From positions 1 to 64,000 of the forward strand of contig JABDFX010000006.1 in the NCBI GenBank assembly GCA_013286315.1: 64,000 bases of DNA, written 5' to 3'. The position numbers were made by a program, and so were the translations under genes. The stretch comes from Bacteroidota bacterium. GTDB taxonomy: Bacteria; Bacteroidota; Bacteroidia; Chitinophagales; Chitinophagaceae. Below the pieces are notes generated by a model, which was given only the letters and a program-made list of their open reading frames with translations, did not search any database and was not told the origin of the DNA. Of the stretch, positions 16,435 to 25,285 are shown one piece after another; position 1 is the first letter of the stretch; the number at the start of each line of letters is the position of its first letter.

Positions 16435-18837
16435 ATGTTAAATAATTACCTGGTGATCGCCTGGCGCAATCTGAGTAAACACAAATTGTATTCAGCCATT
16501 AACATCGTCGGGCTGGCGATTGGAATGGCGGCCTGCATTGTCATTACATTATTTGTGTACTATGAAAGAAGTTTTGACAATATGCACAGCAAAAATATTT
16601 ACCGGCTGAATGAGGTTCAGAAATTCCCCGGCATGGTGTCTTCTCAAAAAGTGGCGCTATCCATGTTTCCTATGGGACCTACGCTAAAAGAGGATTTTCC
16701 GGAGGTTTTGCATTATAGCCGGGTACGCTGGGATGGCATTTACCAAATGACTTTCTGGGAAAAAAGAATCTACCTGCCGCAGATCTTTTTTGTGGATACC
16801 GCTTTTCTTTCCATGTTCGATTTTCCATTGCTGAAGGGAAACCGACAGACTGCCTTACTCAAACCAAATAGCGCCGTGATAACGGAATCAGCATCACGCA
16901 AATTATTCGGCAACGAAAATCCGATGGGTAAAACGGTTTATCATTACGGCGGTGACACCTCTGCTTTTATAGTTACCGGAATTTTACGGGATGTTCCGGA
17001 CAATTCCCAGTTTCAATTTGACGCGCTGTTTTCCTTCAATACGGTCTATAAGCCTGACTGGATGAAAAACTGGGGCGGCAACTGGCTGAACACGTATCTG
17101 GAACTCGCTCCCCATACCGATATGGCCGCTATGGAGAAAAAATTTCCTGACTATCTTAAAAAACATATGACAGGTGATAATCAGGGGTGGAAATATTATG
17201 AATTATTCCTGCTTCCTTTTCGCGATGTGCATGCAAATGCCGCTGATATCGGACTTGACTACATTAACTATCAGAAATTCGACAAGAGCTACACCAATAT
17301 ATTTATGATCATCGCGCTCATAGTACTGGCGATCGCATGTATTAATTTTGTGAACCTTTCTACCGCCCGTTCTTCAGAAAGAGCCAAGGAAGTGGGTATC
17401 CGGAAGTCGATTGGCGCCCAGCGTTTTCAATTGGGCTTACAGTTCCTGGGCGAGACGGTATTTCTGTCTCTGTTGGCCCTGATATTTGCAATGCTCATGG
17501 TTTTTCTGATTCTTCCCTATATCGCCAGCCTGAGCCAACGAAATCTTCGGCCGTTATTGCTGGAACATCCGGGATTAATTGTTTCTGTAATCATCGGAAC
17601 GATTGGAGTCGGTCTGATCTCCGGCATCTATCCGGCTTTCTACCTGTCCTCATTTCGGCCCTCAAAAGTATTAAAAGGATCTGCATCGGATGGAGGTAAA
17701 AAAGGAGGTTTCCGCAATATACTCGTGGTTGGTCAGTTTGTTAGTGCCATTTTTTTAATCATTTCAACTATTTTCGTTTTTCGTCAGTTCAATTTTATGC
17801 AGCATCGGGATCCCGGATTCTTACGGGATCAGGTGGTCACCATTCCGCTTGACCAGATGACTTTTCGCAAATTTGATTTGCTAAAGGAAGAACTGTCTGC
17901 CAGTCCGCTCGTCGCCGGGGTTACCGCCGCCCAGGATCAACTCGGCAGCCACCTGGACCAATCGGGTGTTGAATTTCGCGGTGACGGACCTCTGCGAAAT
18001 TTAACTTCAACCCGGCTTATTGTTGACCCCGATTATTTAAACCTCTACAAGATTAAACTTGCTTATGGAAGAAATTTTTCGAATGCAAAGCAGGACAATG
18101 GAAAAGAATACATCATCAATGAAGCCCTCGCGCATGAGCTGTTAAAAGATAACTCCAAAACTCCGGTCTCTTCGCTGATCGGAAAACATTTCGGCTTTGA
18201 TTCGCTTGGATATATCGTGGGTATTGCAAAAGATTTTAATTTCAATTCGCTCCATTACAAAATTGAAACGATGTTTCTTTTCAATCAGAAAGAATGGGGA
18301 TTCAGTACGCTTTCCGTAAAAATTAAAGGTCCTGAGGCAGCCAAAGCCATTTCCTTTATTCAGGCTACCTGGAAAAGCATTTTCCCGGAAAGTCCTTTCG
18401 AATATCAATTTCTCGACGATCATTTTAAAGAAGTGTATCGCACCGATGCGCAGATCACTCAGATGGTAGGTATCCTGGCCTTTCTGGCTATTTTGATTTC
18501 ATGTTTGGGTTTGTTTGGACTTGCTTCTTATTCTGCAGAAAGAAGGGTAAAGGAAATCGGCGTTCGTAAGGTGCTCGGCGCTTCGATGTCAAGTATTATA
18601 TCTCTCCTGTCCACTCATTTTATTAAACTGGTCATCATTGCCAATGCGATCGCCTGGCCCCTGGCCTGGTATACCGTTCATCTCTGGATGCAGGATTATG
18701 CTTATCGGTTGCCCATGAGCTGGTGGGTATTCATTTTGTCCGGTGCCGTCGCCATGATCATTGCGCTGGCAACAGTTAGTCTGCTGGCTGTCAAAGCGGC
18801 TGCTGCAAATCCGGTTACAAGCCTTCGTTCTGAATAG
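16435..18837 (+). CDS. FtsX/MacB-type ABC transporter permease (orphan)
   Basis: 800 residues, MLNNYLVIAWRNLSKHKLYS at the start, with the same domain order as the neighbour at 13757-16129: membrane helix (about 20-42), MacB-type periplasmic domain, three-helix block with ARSSERAKEVGIRKSIGAQ, second helix and periplasmic domain, and FtsX domain with ERRVKEIGVRKVLGASM near 700. It ends VTSLRSE. The two genes are divergent and clearly paralogous but not a recent duplication, since residues differ throughout. No ATPase gene is adjacent. Substrate unknown. The start codon follows directly after a repeat arm. Confidence 0.9.
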   Translation: MLNNYLVIAWRNLSKHKLYSAINIVGLAIGMAACIVITLFVYYERSFDNMHSKNIYRLNEVQKFPGMVSSQKVALSMFPMGPTLKEDFPEVLHYSRVRWDGIYQMTFWEKRIYLPQIFFVDTAFLSMFDFPLLKGNRQTALLKPNSAVITESASRKLFGNENPMGKTVYHYGGDTSAFIVTGILRDVPDNSQFQFDALFSFNTVYKPDWMKNWGGNWLNTYLELAPHTDMAAMEKKFPDYLKKHMTGDNQGWKYYELFLLPFRDVHANAADIGLDYINYQKFDKSYTNIFMIIALIVLAIACINFVNLSTARSSERAKEVGIRKSIGAQRFQLGLQFLGETVFLSLLALIFAMLMVFLILPYIASLSQRNLRPLLLEHPGLIVSVIIGTIGVGLISGIYPAFYLSSFRPSKVLKGSASDGGKKGGFRNILVVGQFVSAIFLIISTIFVFRQFNFMQHRDPGFLRDQVVTIPLDQMTFRKFDLLKEELSASPLVAGVTAAQDQLGSHLDQSGVEFRGDGPLRNLTSTRLIVDPDYLNLYKIKLAYGRNFSNAKQDNGKEYIINEALAHELLKDNSKTPVSSLIGKHFGFDSLGYIVGIAKDFNFNSLHYKIETMFLFNQKEWGFSTLSVKIKGPEAAKAISFIQATWKSIFPESPFEYQFLDDHFKEVYRTDAQITQMVGILAFLAILISCLGLFGLASYSAERRVKEIGVRKVLGASMSSIISLLSTHFIKLVIIANAIAWPLAWYTVHLWMQDYAYRLPMSWWVFILSGAVAMIIALATVSLLAVKAAAANPVTSLRSE

Positions 18838-18844
18838 TGCGGGC

Positions 18845-18919
18845 AAGTATGGAAGTATGGAAGTACTGATAACTAATCAACTGCACTTCCAATCTTCCAT
18901 ACTTCCATTCTTCCATACT
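18845..18919. repeat. GGAAGTATG-type inverted repeat
   Basis: Left arm 18845-18864 (two units, AAGTATGGAAGTATGGAAGT) and right arm 18884-18919 (CTTCCAATC, CTTCCATAC, CTTCCATTC, CTTCCATACT) are complementary over most of the left arm. It begins 8 bp after the stop of the permease and ends about 50 bp before the next plus-strand gene. Confidence 0.8.
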
Positions 18920-18972
18920 AGTTGCGCCACGGTACAGATTTTGCAGCTCTATGAGTCAACAATCTCATTTTC

Positions 18973-19506
18973 ATGCGAATCATTTTATTCGTTTTACTGT
19001 CGATCGTCATTCATCCGTCTGCCGGTTTTTGTGTAAAAATTGCTTTTTACCCAAATGCAATGGCTGACAGCAATTATTTCGGCAATGCGACAGTCTCTTA
19101 TACCATAAATGGTAAAAAAACCAGTATAAAAAATATGCTGCAAACGGACGGACAAAATATCAAGGCGTTGCATTTAAATGTGGTGAGTCTGATTCCAAAA
19201 GGCAATCTGGTGCGTGTGAATTTTACAAACTCACTGACGCATGAAGTTTTTGATTTCGTCGTGGCCGATAAGGGCACTACGGTTATTCAGCATTACAAAC
19301 CCAGGCTGACGGTGCAGGAAGAAAAAAAGGCAACATATATGTCTGAAAAGCTCGTGAATTATTATGCCGACAATTGTAAAATCGAAATCATTACTGCGGA
19401 TGAAAAACATGTAGTCGGAAAATTTTCCGGAGCATTTGTTGCGGATGATGGAACACGCATCAGGATTATGTCCGGGAGCTTCGATATTCCCATCAACGAA
19501 AAATGA
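18973..19506 (+). CDS. small secreted protein, unknown
   Basis: 177 residues. Signal peptide about 1-20 (IILFVLLSIVIHPSAGFC). The mature part is predicted beta-rich: YPNAMADSNYFGNATVSYTI, HLNVVSLIPKGNLVRVNFTN, IEIITADEKHVVGKFSGAFV, then RIRIMSGSFDIPI. The last 50 residues look like a beta-barrel or lipocalin-like edge, as seen in other small Bacteroidota secreted proteins, but no named family is recognised. Repeat elements lie on both sides of the gene. Location is probably periplasmic or outer membrane associated. Confidence 0.7.
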   Translation: MRIILFVLLSIVIHPSAGFCVKIAFYPNAMADSNYFGNATVSYTINGKKTSIKNMLQTDGQNIKALHLNVVSLIPKGNLVRVNFTNSLTHEVFDFVVADKGTTVIQHYKPRLTVQEEKKATYMSEKLVNYYADNCKIEIITADEKHVVGKFSGAFVADDGTRIRIMSGSFDIPINEK

Positions 19507-19511
19507 AGCAC

Positions 19512-19602
19512 AAGTATGGAAGAATGGAAGTATGGAAGTACTACTATAACTAACTTTCAAACTAACACTTCCATACTTCCATTCTTCCATACTTCCATAC
19601 TT
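19512..19602. repeat. GGAAGTATG-type inverted repeat, 28-bp perfect stem, between convergent genes
   Basis: Left arm 19512-19539 (units GGAAGTATG, GGAAGAATG) pairs perfectly with the first 28 bp of right arm 19566-19602. The GAATG variant unit occupies the matching place in both arms. Spacer 26 bp, AT-rich. Both flanking genes end within 6 bp of the element, so a bidirectional terminator function is plausible here. Confidence 0.88.
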
Positions 19603-19607
19603 GTGAT

Positions 19608-21281
19608 TCAACTTGGTCTGTCGGCCAGTTTACTCTTCCTTCTCCCGTATAAAATATAAATAGAGAGCCCCACTCCCATCCAAATGAAGAATACCATCCA
19701 GCTTTTTGCAGGGATTTCAATCATAAGATATAAACAACATAAAACACCCAGCACGGGAATTACCGAATAGTTGCGGATAAATGTGAATATCGTAATGATG
19801 CATGCAGCAACGATGAACAACAGGAATAATATCTCCTGGTAAGACTCTCCGGTCATATTTGAAAAGGCCATCGCGATACGATGCCTGGCGGTAAGAAGAA
19901 AAATGGCCAGCAGGATCGGAATGATATATTTCCCATTCAGATAGGGAATGCTGAATTTCCCTGGAACTTTGATTAGTTTAGGCAGGTATAAAACACCACC
20001 GCATACCAGCACAAAAGCAAACAGGGTTCCGATGCTGGTGAGATCCGTCATCAACCGGTCATCCACAACCAAAACCGGTATGCCCACAAATAATCCGGTT
20101 ACAATGGTTGAAAATCCGGGTGTTTTAAATCTCGGACTGATACGGCCAAATGGTTTCGGAAGAAGCCCATCGCGACTCATACTCATCCAGATCCTGGGCT
20201 GGCCGATCTGGAAAACAAGCATCACAGAAGTGGAAGCAACCACGGCACTGATGGAGATGATAAATCCGATCTTATGCATATTGATCTTATCGAAAACATA
20301 AGCTAATGGGTCCGCAACAAATTCAAATTCTTTGTAATTCACCAAACCCGTTATCACCAGGGCCGTGATTACGTAAATAACGGTGCAGATTATTAAAGAA
20401 TACATCATGCCCTTGGGCAGATCTCTTTGCGGCATACGACACTCTTCTGCGGTTGTGGAGATCGCATCAAAACCGATATAAGCAAAAAATACAGAAGAAA
20501 CACTTTGCATGACGCCTGCCATACCTTCCGGAAGAAAGGGTTTCCAGTTGCCTGTTGTACCCGTGGAAAAAATTAAATAAAATCCAACGACCGCGATAAA
20601 ACAAAGAACAACGAGTTTGAGGCCCACCATGAAATTCGCACTCTTGCGGCTTTCATTGATGCCTATATAGGCGAGTGCAGTGATCAGCATTACGATGACA
20701 AAAGCCGGCAGGTTGATGATAAATTTTACGCCAGCGATCTCGGGTGCATTCAGAAACACCATATCTGCAACCGGTTTATGGGCCTCCAATGCAGCCTGGT
20801 AGGTCATTTTCGCTGACTGGTATCCGATCGCCAGCCAGTCAGGCAAGTGAATGCCCATATTGCGGAGGATATTATTAAAATAAGCGCTCCAGGAAATCGC
20901 TACTACCACATTCCCGATGGCGTACTCAAGGATCAGTGCCCATCCGATGATCCATGCAATCACTTCACCAAAACTCACGTAAGAATATGTATAAGCGCTG
21001 CCGGCCACCGGAACGCGGGAAGCAAATTCTGCATAACAGAGTGCGGTAAACCCGCAGGTGACGGCTGTAATCAGGAAGAGAAAAATAACACCCGGCCCGC
21101 CATGGTAGGCAGCTGTACCGATCGTAGAGAAAATGCCGGCGCCGATAACAGCCGCGACACCCATGAAAGTCAGGTCCTTTACGCCCAGAACTTTCCTGAG
21201 CTTATGTTCATGCGCGTCACCCAACCCGGCTTCTGCATCTCTGACAATTTTATCTAAAGATTTTCTCCGGAAAATGGACAT
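19608..21281 (-). CDS. APC-superfamily amino acid permease (CAT type)
   Basis: 557 residues. The N-terminal HKLRKVLGVKDLTFMGVAAV is followed by the APC helix 1 motif VIGAGIFSTIG, and GFTALCYAEFASRVPVAGSA for helices 2-3. The order of about 12-14 hydrophobic segments and the block FFAYIGFDAISTTAEECRMP is typical of the cationic amino acid transporter (CAT, YfnA-like) branch. It imports amino acids across the inner membrane by cation symport or exchange. The C-terminus adds two short helices (about 485-545). Not in an obvious operon; a GGAAGTATG array lies just upstream of the start. Confidence 0.93.
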   Translation of the reverse strand: MSIFRRKSLDKIVRDAEAGLGDAHEHKLRKVLGVKDLTFMGVAAVIGAGIFSTIGTAAYHGGPGVIFLFLITAVTCGFTALCYAEFASRVPVAGSAYTYSYVSFGEVIAWIIGWALILEYAIGNVVVAISWSAYFNNILRNMGIHLPDWLAIGYQSAKMTYQAALEAHKPVADMVFLNAPEIAGVKFIINLPAFVIVMLITALAYIGINESRKSANFMVGLKLVVLCFIAVVGFYLIFSTGTTGNWKPFLPEGMAGVMQSVSSVFFAYIGFDAISTTAEECRMPQRDLPKGMMYSLIICTVIYVITALVITGLVNYKEFEFVADPLAYVFDKINMHKIGFIISISAVVASTSVMLVFQIGQPRIWMSMSRDGLLPKPFGRISPRFKTPGFSTIVTGLFVGIPVLVVDDRLMTDLTSIGTLFAFVLVCGGVLYLPKLIKVPGKFSIPYLNGKYIIPILLAIFLLTARHRIAMAFSNMTGESYQEILFLLFIVAACIITIFTFIRNYSVIPVLGVLCCLYLMIEIPAKSWMVFFIWMGVGLSIYILYGRRKSKLADRPS

Positions 21282-21286
21282 CTGTT

Positions 21287-21322
21287 AAGTATGGAAGTCT
21301 GGAAGTATGGAAGAATGGAAGT
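21287..21322. repeat. GGAAGTATG-type tandem array, single arm
   Basis: Four units (GGAAGTCTG, GGAAGTATG, GGAAGAATG, GGAAGT) start 6 bp upstream of the permease start codon. No complementary arm was seen before 21361, so this is a half element. Its units are the same as in the two-armed copies at 13.7, 18.9 and 19.5 kb. Confidence 0.75.
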
Positions 21323-21360
21323 GAATATACAGATTAATTTATAACATCACTTTTTCACAA

Positions 21361-21416
21361 AAAGCCTTCGCCTTAAGCATTAGAAGGCGTTAAGCGTTTC
21401 GCGTTGGGCGTTAGGC
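21361..21416. repeat. GCGTTAGGC-type unit array reaching into the dapA 3' end
   Basis: Units such as GCCTTCGCCTTAAGC, GGCGTTAAGC and GCGTTGGGCGTTAGGC run over the end of dapA. The dapA stop (21373-21375) and about its last 13 codons (tail [14 protein letters not shown]) are written in these units. Same unit style as the element at 57005-57130. Confidence 0.7.
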
Positions 21417-22293
21417 TCAAGAGGTATTTCTGCAATTTATCGTGATATACTTTACTTAGAGGTACCAACGGAAGACGAACCACATTTTCAATCAGACCCA
21501 GTTCTGCCAGGGCTGCTTTTACACCCGCCGGATTGTTCTCGGCAAAAAGCAATTCATATCCTTCAATCAATCCGTCGTTTATTTTTTTTGCTTTTTTCAA
21601 ATCACCATTCAGAGCTGCGCGCACCATATTGGAAAATGCCTGCGGATAACTATTGGCTGCTACGCTGATCACGCCGTCCATACCCATTGCGATTTGCGGG
21701 AAAGCCAGGGCATCATCGCCACTCACGATCAGGAAATCACTGGGCCGGTCGCGCAGGATCAATGCACACTGCGCCATATCACCGCCGGCTTCCTTAATAC
21801 CGGCAATATTGGACAGTTCAGACAAACGCAGGACGGTGCCGGCATCCACATTACGCGCGGTTCTGCCCGGTACATTATATAATAACACCGGTATGGGAGA
21901 TGCAGATGCAATGGCTTTGTAATGCTGGTAAATACCTTCCTGGGAGGGTTTGCTGTAATACGGACTGGCGCTCAAAATGGCCACCGCCTGATCGGTTGGT
22001 AATTTCTCAATTTCACGAATCACTTCGCGTGTGTCGCTTCCGCCGGCGCCGATCACAACCGGCACCCGGTGATTGACCACTTCGATCGTGTAACGCGCAA
22101 TGCGGATTTTTTCTTCTCTTGATATCGTGGGTGTCTCGCCGGTAGTCCCCAGCGTGACAATATATTCGACACCTCCCGAGATCACATGTTCGATAACCCT
22201 TGCCAGCGCTGGCTCATCGACAGACAAGTCTGCTTTGAATGGTGTAACCAGGGCGACACCGGTACCTGATAAAGTAGTGATAAGATTACGCAT
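21373..22293 (-). CDS. dapA: 4-hydroxy-tetrahydrodipicolinate synthase
   Basis: 306 residues from [12 protein letters not shown]; a start at 22371 would overlap accA by 86 bp, while this one overlaps by 8 bp. All DapA hallmarks are present: Thr-Thr in LGTTGET (50-51), Tyr139 in LLYNVPGRT, the Schiff-base Lys167 in GIKEAGGD, and [10 protein letters not shown]. It condenses pyruvate with aspartate semialdehyde in lysine/diaminopimelate synthesis in the cytosol. It follows accA on the same strand and is probably co-transcribed. The last about 13 residues are repeat-derived and lie beyond the normal family end (KYLL), so they are unlikely to matter for activity. Confidence 0.96.
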   Translation of the reverse strand: MRNLITTLSGTGVALVTPFKADLSVDEPALARVIEHVISGGVEYIVTLGTTGETPTISREEKIRIARYTIEVVNHRVPVVIGAGGSDTREVIREIEKLPTDQAVAILSASPYYSKPSQEGIYQHYKAIASASPIPVLLYNVPGRTARNVDAGTVLRLSELSNIAGIKEAGGDMAQCALILRDRPSDFLIVSGDDALAFPQIAMGMDGVISVAANSYPQAFSNMVRAALNGDLKKAKKINDGLIEGYELLFAENNPAGVKAALAELGLIENVVRLPLVPLSKVYHDKLQKYLLSLTPNAKRLTPSNA

Positions 22294-23332
22294 GATTGGC
22301 GGGGATGATTTCATTGACTTCTGGTTCTGGTTCGCTATGAGGAATCTGTTCCGGCTGTTCGGGATGTTCATCCCAGAAACCCATTTTATTAAATTTTTCG
22401 ATGCGATTATTGATACGTTCTTCCGGAGTAAATTTCTTCAGCTCCCTGATGGTTTGAACGATGCGTGGCTTAAGCAGAGCGGCCGCTTCATTATAATCCC
22501 AATGTGCGCCGCCGATCGGTTCAGGAATAATTTCATCAATGAGCCCAAATCCAAACATATTGTCCGGTGTGAGACGGAGTTCTTCTGCCGCTTTTTCTTT
22601 CTGATCCCAGCTACGCCAAAGGATGGAACTACAATTTTCCGGTGATATCACCGTGTACCAGGAATTCTCGAGCATAAAAATCTTGTCTCCTACCCCGATG
22701 CCCAGAGCACCGCCGGATGCTCCTTCCCCAATGATCACCACTATAACAGGTACGCGTAACCGAATCATCTCATAGATATTACGGGCGATGGCTTCACCCT
22801 GTCCGCGTTCTTCAGCTTCCATGCCAGGGAATGCACCAGGTGTATCGATTAAAGTAACGATGGGCTTATTGAATTTTTCCGCAAGCCGCATCAGGCGAAG
22901 TGCTTTGCGATATCCTTCCGGATTGGCCATGCCGAAATTGCGATACTGGCGCATCTTGGTATTAGTACCTTTTTGCTGACCGATGACCATAATGGTTTCT
23001 CCGTCGAGCTGGGCAAGTCCGCCGATCATGGCTTTATCGTCCTTCACGTTCCGGTCTCCGAATAGTTCGACAAAATTGTCGGTCATCTTCTCGATATACT
23101 TCATCGTATAGGGTCGGTCGGGATGGCGGCTCAGTTGAACTTTCTGCCAGGGAGTAAGGTTGGCCGTGATATCACGTCTGCGTTCGGTAACCTGGTCGTA
23201 TAATTTATTGATGGAATCGGAAAGGTTGACCTTGGTCTTTTCGGCCGTCAGCCGGAGTTTTTCTATCTCATCGAAGAGCTCTTTGATAGGTTTTTCAAAA
23301 TCGAGGAATTGACGGTTTTTATCCAAGGGCAT
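22286..23332 (-). CDS. accA: acetyl-CoA carboxylase carboxyltransferase subunit alpha
   Basis: 348 residues. The N-terminal helical zone ([20 protein letters not shown]) and the crotonase-like core are typical Acc[58 protein letters not shown], and [17 protein letters not shown]. It is one half of the carboxyltransferase that moves CO2 from biotin-BCCP to acetyl-CoA, the committed step of fatty acid synthesis. Family members have about 315-320 residues; the extra C-terminal tail ([19 protein letters not shown]) is acidic, Pro-rich and likely flexible. The partner accD is not in the window. Confidence 0.97.
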   Translation of the reverse strand: MPLDKNRQFLDFEKPIKELFDEIEKLRLTAEKTKVNLSDSINKLYDQVTERRRDITANLTPWQKVQLSRHPDRPYTMKYIEKMTDNFVELFGDRNVKDDKAMIGGLAQLDGETIMVIGQQKGTNTKMRQYRNFGMANPEGYRKALRLMRLAEKFNKPIVTLIDTPGAFPGMEAEERGQGEAIARNIYEMIRLRVPVIVVIIGEGASGGALGIGVGDKIFMLENSWYTVISPENCSSILWRSWDQKEKAAEELRLTPDNMFGFGLIDEIIPEPIGGAHWDYNEAAALLKPRIVQTIRELKKFTPEERINNRIEKFNKMGFWDEHPEQPEQIPHSEPEPEVNEIIPANHA

Positions 23333-23458
23333 AAGCGTATTTAAGCTGTAAATTTAAGCTAAGCGCAAAATATAGGAAAGTTTAATTCCGGGAGGTTATT
23401 TATGCGTTATATACGGATTTTTAAGCCTTTATACTGGTTTCCGACGATAGAAAGCCGG

Positions 23459-24190
23459 TTAACCGGTAATGGCTGGAAAGTCAGAGGGACGAATCCAGAT
23501 TTTTAGATTTTTACATTCGGGTAAGCGACACAGGTAGACCAGTTCCGGAAACTTTTCTTCTTTTGTATTTGGCGCCTGTTTACATTTTTCCCGGGCAAGC
23601 GAAAATATTTTCATTCGTGCCGTTGTATTATTATCCTGCTGACTTGAGAATTCCGGATCGGTTTGAAATCCCGTTTTTTGACCAACCTGTTGTAGCAACC
23701 GATAGCGTCTTATTTTTCTAATTCTTGTGGGGTTATAAAGCTTTAGTTGGGGATATTGTATGAAACTTGTAAGCCCTCTTTCATTATGATCTTTTTCGGG
23801 TTTTCCTTTTTCCCTTCGATTCGATTGTTTTCCTTCCTCATTCATTAAAGGCTCAATATAGATTCTTTTAAGGCTTTCTACTATGATCTCAGTATCCAAA
23901 CCTTCCTTGATCATCTTGAGGGCTTCACTCGTTAGTAATCGATAGATGGCGTATTGTTTGTTTTCTGCGGGTATCAGTTTATACAATGAGGCGGCAAGGG
24001 GCGAAGCCTGCTTCATCCGGTTGCTGCTTTCGCGAAAACCTTTAAATGCCTTATCGGTCTTCACCCGGGTTCCGGTAAGCGAAGTTGTTCTCCTTATAAT
24101 ATTATGACCGAAGTAAGTAGAATAATAAAAATACATCCCCAATCTCTTGTCGCTGCCGGTAATTACATTATTTGTTAGTCTTTTGGCCAT
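23459..24190 (-). CDS. lineage-specific protein, unknown
   Basis: 243 residues, basic, no signal peptide and no membrane segment. The N-terminal 110 residues are the better-structured part: MAKRLTNNVITGSDKRLGMY, then TSLTGTRVKTDKAFKGFRES and NRMKQASPLAASLYKLIP. This start pattern is one I associate with a multi-copy Bacteroidota hypothetical family, without known function. Residues 110-243 are charged and low in structure (EGKQSNRREKGKPEKDHNER). A DNA- or RNA-binding role could be guessed from charge only. It lies between accA and tRNA-Asp and does not look like part of the accA-dapA operon (126-bp gap). Confidence 0.65.
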   Translation of the reverse strand: MAKRLTNNVITGSDKRLGMYFYYSTYFGHNIIRRTTSLTGTRVKTDKAFKGFRESSNRMKQASPLAASLYKLIPAENKQYAIYRLLTSEALKMIKEGLDTEIIVESLKRIYIEPLMNEEGKQSNRREKGKPEKDHNERGLTSFIQYPQLKLYNPTRIRKIRRYRLLQQVGQKTGFQTDPEFSSQQDNNTTARMKIFSLAREKCKQAPNTKEEKFPELVYLCRLPECKNLKIWIRPSDFPAITG

Positions 24191-24429
24191 AATTCAATAA
24201 AAAGGAACGAAAAAAGTAATCCGGAATTATATGTAACGCGAAATATGTTTTTTGCCATGGACGTGCCTGTTGAGCTTCGTATTAGATTCGCTTCTGCTTC
24301 TAATAAGATTATGACATAAAGCGCACTTTTGATTAAGCGCAGAATTTACGGGCATATTTACCCTTTGATTTCCGCTTTTTCTATTTATTTGATTTATAGC
24401 AACTTCGGGAAAAAAGGGCAGGGAAAGTT

Positions 24430-24461
24430 TTGATTAAATAAATGGAAATCCGTTATCTTTG
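24430..24461 (+). promoter_or_regulatory. promoter of tRNA-Asp (TTG-N21-TATCTTTG)
   Basis: TTG at 24430-24432 and TATCTTTG at 24454-24461 fit the Bacteroidota -33/-7 pattern with a 21-bp spacer. The tRNA starts about 75 bp further on, so the primary transcript would have a long leader; it contains AACTGC/GCAGTT and CTTCG/CGAAG pairs. The remaining part of 24191-24543 holds no gene that I can support. Confidence 0.6.
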
Positions 24462-24543
24462 CCCTCCTTCGGATGAAAAAACGAAGCATGATGGTTCCGC
24501 AGAAGGGACAACTGCCGTAAAACCGCAGTTTCATCAAATAAAA

Positions 24544-24617
24544 GGATCGGTAGTTCAGTTGGTTAGAATGCTGCCCTGTCACGGCAGAGGTCGCGGGTTC
24601 GAGTCCCGTCCGGTCCG
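24544..24617 (+). tRNA. tRNA-Asp (anticodon GTC)
   Basis: A complete cloverleaf can be folded. Acceptor GGATCGG pairs with CCGGTCC (one G-T pair), discriminator G73; D arm has AGTTCAGTTGGTTAGAAT; anticodon stem CTGCC/GGCAG with loop CTGTCAC, giving GTC; T arm CGCGGG TTCGAGT CCCGTC-type. The 3' CCA is not encoded. The next 6 kb hold unrecognised AT-rich genes, but I found no duplicated tRNA 3' end that would mark an att site. Confidence 0.98.
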
Positions 24618-24739
24618 CTTTAAGTCCTAAATCCACCTATGAGTTTTCGCGACAAATCCGACCACGCAGTAAGTAGAATTTCATTGGGGATGATGTTTAG
24701 AAACAGATGCGGGTGTGAGTCCTTTGAAGAAAGAGTGGA

Positions 24740-25135
24740 TTATTTAGCAGACCCCGGGTCCTGGAGTATAATTGATTTAGAAATAATGGAGTGGACCTTG
24801 TATCTCTGTATAAAATTCTTCAAAGGATCATAAAATTTCATGTCGGTCATTTGAGTAGTTATAATGATAACGTCCGTGTTTTCAAATTTGATAGTACTAT
24901 GATCCAGATATATTCCAAGTTGTTCGAGCGAATTAATACGCAACCGAGTCTGACCATACATAGTCACGATGACAGAATCAAATAAAATGAAATTTAATTT
25001 GGTCAAAGAATCTTTTCTAGGATTTGTATAAACAGCTACTGCATGACCTTTCCCATTAAAAGTATCTTCTTTTTGCGAATAACATAATGTCACACTGAAA
25101 TAGCATAATATAATGCAGACAAATCTTTTCCACAT
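24740..25135 (-). CDS. small secreted protein, unknown
   Basis: 131 residues with a signal peptide (about 1-20, FVCIILCYFSVTLCYSQ). The mature part contains KLNFILFDSVIVTMYGQTRL and IKFENTDVIIITTQMTDMKF. The alternation of short strands and helices fits a compact alpha/beta domain, yet no family is recognised. It is the first gene of a block in which adjacent genes are on the minus strand with 100-400 bp gaps. It ends about 120 bp from tRNA-Asp. Confidence 0.6.
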   Translation of the reverse strand: MWKRFVCIILCYFSVTLCYSQKEDTFNGKGHAVAVYTNPRKDSLTKLNFILFDSVIVTMYGQTRLRINSLEQLGIYLDHSTIKFENTDVIIITTQMTDMKFYDPLKNFIQRYKVHSIISKSIILQDPGSAK

Positions 25136-25285
25136 AATCCAAATTTAGAAATTTACAAGTACAAGAGGCAAGAAACAAGAAAAACTTCGGTTTCATAACG
25201 AGACGCAATTGATAACTAAGGTTTCCAACGTTAGGTGAATACTCCTCAATCAAAACAACTCAGAGAGCACAGATTATGAATAACT

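Noticed and set aside
626-21416. CRISPR array, because of the short repeated units in the spacers
   Set aside because: Units are 6-10 bp, without unique spacers of constant length, and are arranged as inverted arms; there are no cas genes.
24544-24617. tRNA-Asp as integration site of a mobile island
   Set aside because: No copy of the tRNA 3' end and no integrase gene was found in the downstream 8 kb; only an adjacency.
24639-24833. A 64-codon plus-strand frame after tRNA-Asp (MSFRDKSDHAV start)
   Set aside because: It overlaps the 24740-25135 gene on the other strand by about 90 bp and has no family resemblance; the part outside the overlap is only about 33 codons.
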